A stretch of DNA of 64,000 nt from Madurella fahalii (lineage: Eukaryota; Ascomycota; Sordariomycetes; Sordariales). The notes beneath the pieces are model-generated. The model saw only the letters and a list, made by a program, of their open reading frames with translations. It was not told the DNA's origin and searched no databases. The stretch is taken from contig CM056875.1 in assembly GCA_029876055.1 (NCBI GenBank), forward strand, positions 2,356,001 to 2,420,000, read 5' to 3'. Every line of letters starts with the position of its first letter. The stretch's first letter is position 1. This document shows, piece by piece, positions 54,920 to 64,000 of the stretch. Both the position numbers and the translations under genes were made by a program.

Positions 54920-57900
54920 TCCGGAATGGAGGGAGGGAAGCATCGGTGGCGCGGAGAGGGAGCGGAAGCAAGGGCTGCCTTAGATAGCTAGCAGTGAGCC
55001 AGTGTCTACTGCATACGACAACGTATACGTTGCGAGGACAGAATAGCCACGATCAAGTAAGGCTCCCCGAGGGGGAAAAAAGAAACAAAAGAAGATGAAA
55101 CAAAGTTTTAAAAATAGCCGCGGTTGCTGCACCACCCGACGCAGGTAGGCGCTGATCCAACCGCCTCTGGATGAGCGCGGAAATTCGCGTCTAAGGGACC
55201 ATTGGACATTTCCATTCAGCCGCGATTCCCACTTCCTCCCCCGTCCGACCGCGCGGGACGTCAAGTCCCGACGACTAGGATTGGTCGGTAGTGGTGTTGT
55301 GGGCAGCCGTTGTCCGCTCGGTGGAGGGCATCGGAGATGACTGCTCTTGATAAGGTCTGGACTGAAGGGAAACAACTGATGCGACAAGGGCCGGCAACAA
55401 ACGAGATGCGATGGCAAAAGCGATTGAGCAGAGCGGAAACCGCGGGGAGCAACGAGACGCAAGAGACGGAGAGACGAAGCCGGAAAGACAGTGCCGCGCT
55501 CTTGCGGCTCGTTTCTCGTCCTCGCTCCGGTTCCCGAAGCCGACAAACACCCAATATCGAGCCGTCACACGCCTGCATGTCATCATCTCCCCTGCGCTGC
55601 TGATTAAGGCTGTGAGAGGCAATATGTCTCAGCGCTAGAGGAGACAAATAGACAAACCCAACAGTAGCAGACACACTGTGTATCTGTCCGATTCATCCCC
55701 CCCTGGCGGCACCTTAATAAGCCGCCGTTCAAAGGGCTTGTGATTACAAGCCTGGAAGCAAAAGCGACATTGGAAGATACCCAGTCCTGCATCCCGTCCG
55801 CCCTCGGATCAGTGACGCAGCTGTGGGGCACGACATTAAGCCGACGAACGTGTCGACGGGCTTCTTGATGGGGAGAGTTGGGTTCGAGTGCCGGCCTTCT
55901 CGGGCTCCGCGCCTCTCGGGAAATCATGCATGATTACCAAGGTAGCCAGCCACCCTAGGGCACAGCACCAGCCAGGACTTCCAGCATAGCATACGTATAG
56001 TACGACGAGTGCCGAGAGCGGGCGAGCCCTGTGCTGTTGTAGCAGAGCGGCCCGTGATCTCCGGCCGGGCCACCCTATGCCTTGCCGGGACAACCGGGCC
56101 AAGAGCTTGCAGCTGACGAATATAAACGGCTCGGAACCGAGAAAATCAGCCTTGATCAAAGAACCTACAAACCAGCCTTTAAGGCGCCGGTTCGAGCCTG
56201 GATCGGAGACATCAGTGCGCGTACTGCGGCTCGGCGGTATTGGGGAGGATTGCAAAATTGCCGTCGATCCTGAACAAAGCGGCCGCCTCATATCGGGAGG
56301 GTAGATCAACAGCGGCCCAGGGGCGGCAGTGACGAGAAAGAACCTCTGAAATACCGTGCCGCATAGCCAGTGTTCGAAGAAAACACGACACCGAATTTTT
56401 CCTGCCGAAGCGAGACGGCCACGTTCGAAGAGCACATCCCCACGTGGCGCTATCGGTTCTCGTTCCCAGCCGCGAGGCCGCGTCTGGCTAGCCGGATCTG
56501 GGACGATCTTGCTGCTTTAGTCGCCCTCATCATTCTCCCTCTTAAGCGCCGTAGGCTAAACTCTAGCGGGTGTTCAGCACTCCGCATGCCCGGTGATGCC
56601 GTACACGCTATCCTAGCAAAACGCGGCAAGCCGGACAACCCCGAACCATTGAGGTACGTCTAGCCGCAAGCGCGACGTCACAGGACGAGCCAGCCCAAAC
56701 GCCATGACCCATGGCAAGGAGAACGGTTCAGGAGTCCTGCCGGCAGGCGACGCGTCAGCATCTCTCAGACAGTTTTCCGCAGTATAATTTGACGCTCAGA
56801 CGGGGCAGGCAAGAAGGATCTCTTTCACGCGGTTCAGGCAGCGCTCGGTTTGGTCAGTTGGTGGAAAACGCCGACACTAGGCTTGCAGTGTAGCATTGGT
56901 GATTTTGCCGTAGGCGGCGGCGTCTGGGCGGCGGGATGGACTCTCAGCGTCGTATCCTGTAATCCAGAGCTCGGACAATTCCGCCTTGCCTGTTCTCCGG
57001 GTCTTCCAAAAAGACCAGCAAAGGTTTAAACCTGGAGATGCTAGAGGTCAACAGACAAAGAGAGGTCTGTAACAGCATATTACCATTACGGGAGACGAAA
57101 GATCGACTTTGACCGCGGCCGCCACCGAAGCAACGGCCTTGCGGCATCCGTCTGACGACGTCCCAACTAAGTCAGCTTTTGCTGGGCCGTGCTTGCGAAG
57201 AAGAGCCGCAGGCTGGGGATCACAGCAGTTAGCGTCGGGCAAGCGATAGCGGGCGAAGCGGAGAATGCCCGAGATCATGCTCCGGAGGGGGGAGGGGGGA
57301 GAAAGGGTCCCCAGCGCCGGCCGGATTGGGGCCCGAGCAAACACCGCGATCGCAAAGGACTTACGTATATGTGGGCCCGAAACCTCCTCGTGGGCCCTGT
57401 TGTGAGCAGCGGTCAACGCTGGGGAGTGGGCATCGAATTCGAGAACTGTCATGCTTGTGATGACCCCGGGGCTTGGTTGGTTGTGCTAGCCGGTTTGCAT
57501 TGGCGAACCCCGTTGAGCATTGCCGAATGCACGCCTCGCGGGTTGAGTCGCTGCACATGGCGGCATGCCACGGGCGGTAACCGCTGTACGAGCCAAGACC
57601 AAACTTGGCAGTGCGCTTGTCCGCGCAAAAAAGGGCTGATTCGAACGCGGCATCTGTGCGGACGGACGCGGATGCAGGGCGTACTGCGTAGGCGCAGGCG
57701 AGGGAGGGGTGTCAAGCGTGTGCGTACTGTACTGTGGTATGTGAAGAGGGGGAAAGGGGTTCGCCGGTGGGCAAGGATGGATGGGAAGAAGTTGGAGGGG
57801 CCCAGAAAATCTCCCACACCCCCAGACCCCCTCTCCGATGGCGCCAAACCGTTTCTGGGGTCCCTACCCCAGTCAGATTCAACCGCCCCGGTCCTTGTCC

Positions 57901-59243
57901 GAACAAGGGCTTGTTCTGCGCAGCCCTATATTAAGTAACGTCATACCCCTCTTGTGCGTCGAGTCTCTTCCTCCTCGAGATGCGGCCTGCGCTGCACTAG
58001 GCCCGAGACGGCGTCCTGCTGCTACAGCATTGGCATCTGGAAGCTCGACGGGCTGGCGCTAAGAAGCTTGGTTTGGACGAACAAATGGGCTTGGCCCATG
58101 TGACGCAGGCTGCGGGTTGGGGCATAGCGAATGAGAAATTGTCCGACGTCCACATCGAGAAGCCCGGGGCGGGGGCTTCATGTGGGGCCGGGCGTGGTTT
58201 GGGATGGGCTGACAGAGTAGTGTACAAACACGTACGGAGTCGCGCTGGGCCGTTTTTGGCTTGAGAGTCCGTCCGTTCTCCATCCCTCGCGCGGCGGCAT
58301 CCGATGTGGCTTGCGGGGCTTGGTGACTAGCGTAGCCTGTGTCATTTTCTTGCCCTTTGGTTCCTGTGCCAGCTGTACTAGTATACTATCGATACGTCGT
58401 ACGCGGTAGACATTGTGTTGCATTCGTCTCGGGGATCATCGATCAACAAGCGCCGCCGGAGAGCAGACCGTGGCAAGCGCCATGGTCGTTTTAGCCGTGC
58501 GCGGTACAGTTCCGGTGAGCTTGTGGGCAGCCGTACACACCTCCGCGTGAACCGAGCCGCGGAGAGGGTCCGAAACGGCGGCGCGTGTCCTTGGGGAAAA
58601 GTACAATATTGGCTATGCCTATCAATTGCCTCTCTCGGGTAGCGGGCAAGATCTGCCCAGCAGACGCGGCGGCGACTTGACAGGCGCTTGCGAAGCGACA
58701 ATGAAGCATCCCTAGTCCCTGTCCGATCCGATCCACGGCTTGGCTCCTGTTCCGCTGTGGAGACACGACAAATTGGGAAGGGGCCATGGAACGTTTGAGG
58801 AAGAGGGGTTTTCGGGCTTTGCTCCGTACTCGACTTTCCCCTCGTGTGATGAGTTATGAAATTTTCTTTTTGGCCCAGCGAGAAATGAGGTGATGGAGGT
58901 TGGGGTTAGAACGGCAGCAGGTTCCTTGTTGGGGGAGTCAGCTCTACGGGACTTAGAAAAATAAATAAATAAATATAATAAAAAGGCATCATCTCTTCTA
59001 AGAAGCTACACACGACAACTGCACCGTCTGCCTGTACTATGCTGACGAGTTGTGAACCGGGTAAGGTAGAGGAGAACGATGACCGTGCAGCAATAGTCCC
59101 ATACATTGTTGTGTACTGGTAGCTGAATTTCGAAACGGTTCATTAGCTAGTCTTGTGCGACCCTAGCAAAGCTCGGTGGGTCACTGTCACAAGCGCAGAG
59201 AGAACTCCAACTTTGTGCAAAGCTGCCACATTCATCAATTGAG

Positions 59244-59267
59244 AGTGTGTGTGCGTGCGTGCGTGCG
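59244..59267 (+). repeat. Alternating GT/GC tract
   Basis: A purine-pyrimidine alternation of GTGT followed by GCGT units, a sequence type able to form Z-DNA. Confidence 0.75.
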
Positions 59268-60144
59268 CCCGTCCGCATGTGTGGGTGGGTATTCCCAAGA
59301 GCTCCAGTGTTCCGGAGATCCTGTCCCTGTTTCGCTTCTTTACCCTTCTTGTCCATGCAAGGTATCGCTCGTCGAAAAAATGCTAACACCTAACGTCTGT
59401 GCTTTTTCCGATCCATTCCTGACACTTCGGGAAGGCGAGCCTCAGTCAGACCAAACTGACGGGGCTTGCGCTCGATGTTCTTGTCCCTGTAAATCGCCCC
59501 GCCCCCACCTACCGAATCCCCACTGTTTTGAGACGATATTCACGGTATCGCTTGACATTTTTTTTTTTTTTCCCCCTTGCCACCTTGTTGTTAACGCAGA
59601 TCTCCTCCGCCCACCGTTTCCCAGCCTATCCCGTAAACATTAAAACATAATAGTACATGCACGATCCGTTGGTTTAGTACACGGTGAATATACATTGATG
59701 AATGCAGAAGCGGAAGAGGGGAAAAGAAAAGAAGAGAGAAAGTAAAACTGCACCCCACCTGTCTTGTCTCTCGGTAGTGAGACGGATCAGGAAAGTTCCT
59801 GACACGGCGTGTTTGGAGCGAGATCGGGACCGGAAGACGTGTCGGCGACAATTGTTGCGCGGCGTGGTCCGGCCTCTTGTGGGCTTCACCATGAATCATC
59901 AAGACGGGTTCCGCATTCGTCGGGGGTTCTGGACATGGATAGGCAAGGCACCGGGACGTTGGAGGATGGAGAATGTTCCCTTTCCAGGAATGTCTTGCTG
60001 GTCCCTTGCGCTCCACTGCTCAACATCCTTGTCACAGTGTTCGGTCGTCGTGTCGTGGGGATTGCCGTAATAGGAAAGGGGGAAGCAGTGCCCAAGCCGC
60101 AACGAGTTTGGACCCAGTTCGACGGGGCTGAAACATTGCTGAAA

Positions 60145-61858
60145 TTAAGGTTCAGCGTTATCTCCCGGTCGCGTGGCCGGCGGTCCTGAAACTCCTCCGC
60201 TGCGCGCTTTTTCTTCTGACAACCGTGGTGAGCTCAGCCGCTCGCCTTCGCCAAATTGCTGTTGATGGTGCTGCTGGTGCTGCTGGTGGTGGTGATGCTG
60301 CTGGTGCTGCTGATGGTGCTGCTGCTGGAGATGCCGGCTTTCCGACGGGGGTTCAGGTGCCGGGAAATGTGCTGCCGGTGGGTTGTCTGACAGCAATGAC
60401 GAAACCGAGTGCGCCCCGGTTCGCGCAGGCGCCTGTGGAGGCGGAGGTGCAAACGTGGCGGCCTGTTGCCCTTGTTGCTGTGCCGAGGAAGATGGCTCGC
60501 CGGCTACCCCGGTAGAGCTCGCCCCTGGAATTGGCGACATTTCTCTACCCGAGCTTGTCTCCCCACGTCCCCGGCCGACGGGTCGATACGATCCGAGATC
60601 GCTCCGTTGCCGCGAGTGTCCTCGCCTGCGGCCGGGAGGCGGGTTTGCGAGCCCAGCGCTGTGTGAGAAAGGCGGTGATCGGAGGTGTTGCGCCGTGCTC
60701 GGCGGTGGCGCTGGCTGCTGAGACCCTGCCGCTTTTCGCTTCCGTGGCGATCCCCCTACTGCGTGAACGAGCTAGTTAGCCCGCGCGAGAGCCTCACGAG
60801 CGCGATTTGGTCTTGGACGAACCTGAGGGCGTGGCTGGCTGGTCCGTACCGCTCCGTCCTCCCGCTTGTGTCGTCGGGGGCTGCCAGTGGTGGAAGTATA
60901 TTGACGGCGACGGTTGTGGCTCCTGCTGCTGTTGCGACTGGGCGATTCCTGGGTGTTGCACGGCCGCTGAAGCGCTGCCCGGCCCGCCGGGAACGTTCGT
61001 GTTCAGGTTGGGTGGGTTTGGCCCACCCGTGAGCGGTCGCCCTCCCATCGTACCCGGCATGCTCTGGCCTCTTGGTCTTGTTGGGGAACCCGGATAGCCA
61101 GCCATGTATGCGCTAGGCGGCCCTTGCGCCGAGCCAGGCGTTGAGGGGACACCCCCAGAAGCCGGGTACTGCCCGTATGCTTGAGCCTGCGAATCCCGTC
61201 TCTGATGCTCGGGGGAGGAGGGTCCAGGGGGCATTAGCGCGGGCGGGTGCTGCTGCGGATATTGCGACATCATAAACTGCTGTGCCCATTCCAGGGCTGC
61301 TGGCGGGAGGACTCCACCCCCCATCCCGGCAAACACCACGGGTACCAGCGGTGGCGGAATCCCTCCTTGCAGAGAAGTTCTCAGGATTTCGTGCTCCATT
61401 CTCCGCTGCTCGAGGCGGAGACTCTCCTGTCGCGTCTTCTCCTCTTCCTGCCTCCTCTTGTCTTCCTCTGCCTTGGCAACGAGCCAGCTTCTTATCGCCT
61501 CCTCATGCCACGGCGGAGCCGGCGGGAGCTGACCCAACGTCTGACTCTGCGAGGGCAGAGCCGGCGGAGCCGGCGGAGCCGCTTGGCTTCCTGGTAGACT
61601 GGGTGGTGGTGGCGGTTGCGAGGGTCCGGACCCGGGAGGCGGCTGAACTGGAGGCAGGGCCGCCGGCGGAGGCAAGCCACGGTGAGGCGCAGACATGAGC
61701 TGATCCGACGGACTGCTGCCTCCAGGGTTGTTGAACGGCGCTTTCTGGCCCGGATCCAGATATATCAAGAGGGGAGAAGGTCGGGATGTGCTCGGCGGTG
61801 TTGGTAGATCATGGACGGGCCTGTAGCCGTACTGCACTGGCTTGTTGATGGTAAGCAT
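60145..61858 (-). CDS. Pro/Gln/His-rich hypothetical protein with a conserved-looking central block
   Basis: Exons 61858..60823 and 60758..60145 give 549 residues. The intron (64 bases) uses donor GTTCGT, a GCTAAC branch and acceptor CGCAG; a TAG three bases later is an alternative acceptor one codon shorter. The protein starts MLTINKPVQYGYRPVHDLPTP. A structured-looking block near 120-195 reads WHEEAIRSWLVAKAEEDKRR, then ESLRLEQRRMEHEILRTSLQ, then GGIPPPLVPVVFAGMGGG and LPPAALEWAQQFM; its first half is charged and helical. Later pieces are SPSIYFHHWQPPTT and, after the splice, the basic SPRKRKAAG, a possible nuclear signal. The end has HSVSSLLSDNPP and long Gln/His runs. The block order looks conserved in fungi, but I cannot name the family. 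A nuclear regulatory role is a guess. Confidence 0.75.
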
Positions 61859-64000
61859 CCTCGTGTAAGTCGACCAGCGGTGTAGACGAACGAGGGAAGG
61901 GAGAAGGGGAAGAAATAAGCGATGCGTTGAAGGGAAGGGGGGACCCGATGTTAGTTAAAGGTGGGACTTAAATGCAAGAGGGACCCCCAGGCGACTCGGT
62001 GGGAAAGAAATATTATGGGAGTTGCAGGGGGGGGCGGATAGCAGAGGTGGAAATAACCTTTAAGTGGGAAAGCTGGATGTGGCGGCCAGCCCAGTGACGG
62101 TAGCAGAGGAAGGTAGCAGGCGGGGCGTGTGGTGATGAAACGTCCAAGTACAGAGTCCACCCTCATTTGGCCATTGGCGCCGCAGAGAAAATATAAGTAC
62201 TTTGCTAAGGTAGGAAAAAGGCGGGGACGGCTGGTGGATGAGCAGAGCCCAAGCAGGAGGAGAGCAACTACACTACGCTCGAGGCGGAGCTAGTGTCGAG
62301 CGGGAGAGGCGAGGGGACCCTGGCTCCGTGCCTCTTTGCCCCGTCTCGATCTCCCTCGCCTTTTGTGGTGGGAAGCCGCGGCCGTTCGGGCGCTATTGCA
62401 GTCCAGGTATCCCCCAGAGAGTTTGTTGGGCAGTCCCAGCCAAGATGGTGGTTGGGGTGTCGAGGCGAGATGGGCTGCAGAGTTACACGCGGGAAGGACG
62501 ACAATTTGTATTTTGTAAACCAGTTTGATGGCCACTGTTTAGGCAAGTAGCCGAGCGGGAAACAATGTGGAGAAAAAAAAAAAAGAAAAAGAAAAAAAGA
62601 AAAACAAGAAAAGGAAAAAATAAGAAGGGTGTGTCTTTGAGCTATTTCATTTGAAGCAGCGCGTATCAGAACAGATTGACGCAAGGGTACGAGGAGCCGG
62701 AGCATCGAAGGGTCGCCGGAAACTCGAGACGGGCAACCCGGTGAGTAAACAGACAATAGAGACGCTCAGGACCAGTCGATTCGTGACAAGACGAGCAAAC
62801 GGCAAGGAGTCTCTCGGGAGGAGCGTGGGCCAGCAGGCCGCCCAGATGCAAGACAAGGAGTGCCGGGAAGCCAAGATACCAGGAATCTGGGGAGGGAGCA
62901 TTGGCAGGGGCCATGGGCAAGAAATATCATGGTATGGGTACGGTCGTTGGACTGGGCCGTCGGTGCTGTCCTGCGCCGTCCTGGCCAGAGGAGGAGACGG
63001 TGCTCTGGCCGAATGCCTGTCCTGTCCACACCACCGGAATCCAGGAATGACAAGGCTGGGTCAGCGATGGGGGAGGTGCAGAGGGTGGGTTGACCGTCTG
63101 TTTTTAGCACGCTGTCCCAGGCCCTGGTCGCTCTCCCATGCCCGCTTTGTTAGAGAACTGTGGTGGACTTGGACCGTGTGAGAAGCGCGAAGCTTGGAGC
63201 AGGGATGTGCTCTGATTGACGCAGAAGAAGATCCCAGCGACGATGCCAAGATGACGGGGCTGATGGGCGAATCAGCATCTCGTCAGAGGGGGTGGAATTA
63301 ACGAGCCCTGCAACCCGTCCAAGAGGGTAAGATACCGGAGGCAGAACAGACAAAACCCCCGTCACTCGTCGGGGATGCACGAGATGGTTCTCCTAGCACG
63401 CTAGTCCAGACGTCTGCCTGCCGTGTTTAGACCCTTCAATTCATCCACAAAATGATGACGACAGATAGCCAGCGAGGGAGGGTCAAAGAGACCGGGCTTA
63501 TGGGCTGGTTCCAGAAGTACAGGAACGCCGTTCGATAGAGAGGTACATACCGCATTACGATAAAAGTGGTTTCAGCAGCTAGCCAAGCCCGAAAACCCAA
63601 TGTACCTGATTGGGGCAGGAACGCGGAGATGCCACTGTATCTGGCAGCCGAAGGAAGACCGTTTGGGTCCTGGTGCAGATGCGAGCGAGTTAACCGCGCA
63701 ATGTGGGCAGGCAGTTGGCTGCAACGCACATCGAAGTAACGGCTAATGAGAGGGCGCGCCGCTCCAGCTGCTGGGGCTCTCGAATCATCGGGTTGCTTAT
63801 GGCGCGCCTCGAATGCGCATATCGTGTAGGTAAGCAGGGGCCACAGCCGACCGTTGCGCAGCGCTCATTGTGCTTCACCATCGTCGAGGCAAAACGGGGG
63901 TAGATCTGTCCCGCCGGCGGCGGCTCCGATGCGGGATCGTTCCCCTTGTACATGCCGGTCAAGACCCCACGGACGGAAGGGAATGGATGTATGTAGGTAC
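61859..64000. other. 2.1-kb right-edge region, no supported gene
   Basis: This is the upstream region of the Pro/Gln-rich protein gene. It includes an A-rich purine tract at about 62570-62625. Frames such as 62651-63181 lack an ATG at the start and have no conserved features. A gene may begin beyond the window. Confidence 0.5.

Larger units (their letters stand above)
52094..60144. other. 8-kb region without a convincing gene, rich in simple repeats
   Basis: I read all frames and find only short, overlapping open frames with no family motif, no carryover across plausible splice sites and Arg/Ser/Pro-rich random-looking text. The base composition is not AT-rich, so this is not RIP-inactivated transposon sequence. 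Features include a CT repeat (53653-53675), a GT tract (54686-54720) facing a CA tract (54836-54918), G/C-rich runs near 54160-54230, an AAAT repeat near 58957 and alternating GT/GC at 59244-59267. It may hold long leaders, non-coding RNA or a gene I cannot recognise. Confidence 0.5.

Noticed and set aside
56170..56240. GGTTCGAGCC box resembling a tRNA T-arm
   Set aside because: Only four pairs form around the loop, and I find no A-box or acceptor stem at the proper distance.
55836..56435. Minus-strand frame of 199 codons
   Set aside because: Begins without ATG, has no motif and mixed random-looking composition, and competes with plus-strand frames.
62651..63181. Plus-strand frame of 176 codons
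   Set aside because: Starts with TTG, is rich in Gly and Arg without motif, and lies in the promoter side of the neighbouring gene.

Overview
This is nuclear DNA from a filamentous ascomycete, most likely a Sordariomycete of the order Sordariales and possibly near Chaetomiaceae. The evidence is the gene content (Chs7-family chaperone, allantoicase, a PARP-E2 fusion, an ankyrin-DIL protein, DUF1763), the short introns of about 50-125 bases with GTANGT-like donors and CTAAC/CTGAC branch sites just before the acceptor, the monocistronic genes on both strands, and the GC-rich third positions. The genus is an inference; no rDNA or marker gene is present.

Left third (1-25 kb). A small membrane protein lies at the edge, followed by an unrecognised 647-residue gene (307-2373, -) and a Nudix diphosphoinositol-polyphosphate phosphatase (3678-4342, -). 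Then come arginyl-tRNA-protein transferase ATE1 (7905-9635, +), a COG-complex subunit (11432-12649, -), a 1205-residue protein fusing a PARP catalytic domain to a ubiquitin E2 domain (13842-17612, +) and exosome subunit Rrp42 (18280-19557, +). A predicted mitochondrial membrane protein (19744-20641, -) is divergent from cytochrome c (21339-22111, +). The ribosome-assembly AAA ATPase Rix7 (22729-25128, -) ends this block.

Middle (25-46 kb). A broken Ser/Thr kinase copy (25581-26133, -) is followed by an SLC25 mitochondrial carrier (27428-29091, -), a DUF1763 LYR-like protein (30842-31189, -) and an MFS sugar transporter with an unresolved N-terminal extension (31860-about 34467, -). After a 3.2-kb gap come a six-exon Chs7-family chaperone (37693-38891, +), a cytochrome b561 protein (39834-40652, -), allantoicase (41472-42604, +) and an ankyrin-DIL protein (43278-45900, +).

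Right third (46-64 kb). This part is gene-poor: a TBC Rab-GAP (48902-52093, +), an 8-kb stretch with no convincing gene but many simple repeats, and a Pro/Gln/His-rich protein with one conserved-looking block (60145-61858, -).

The genes are mostly housekeeping: protein modification (ATE1, PARP-E2), secretion and cell wall (COG, Chs7-like, TBC, DIL), RNA and ribosome processing (Rrp42, Rix7), mitochondria (cytochrome c, carrier, LYR protein) and nitrogen salvage (allantoicase). I see no secondary-metabolite cluster, intact transposon, CRISPR array or convincing tRNA/rRNA. Exon structures were built by hand from splice motifs and frame continuity. Where exons are listed, every join keeps the frame and gives a total divisible by three, except the 5' end of the sugar transporter.
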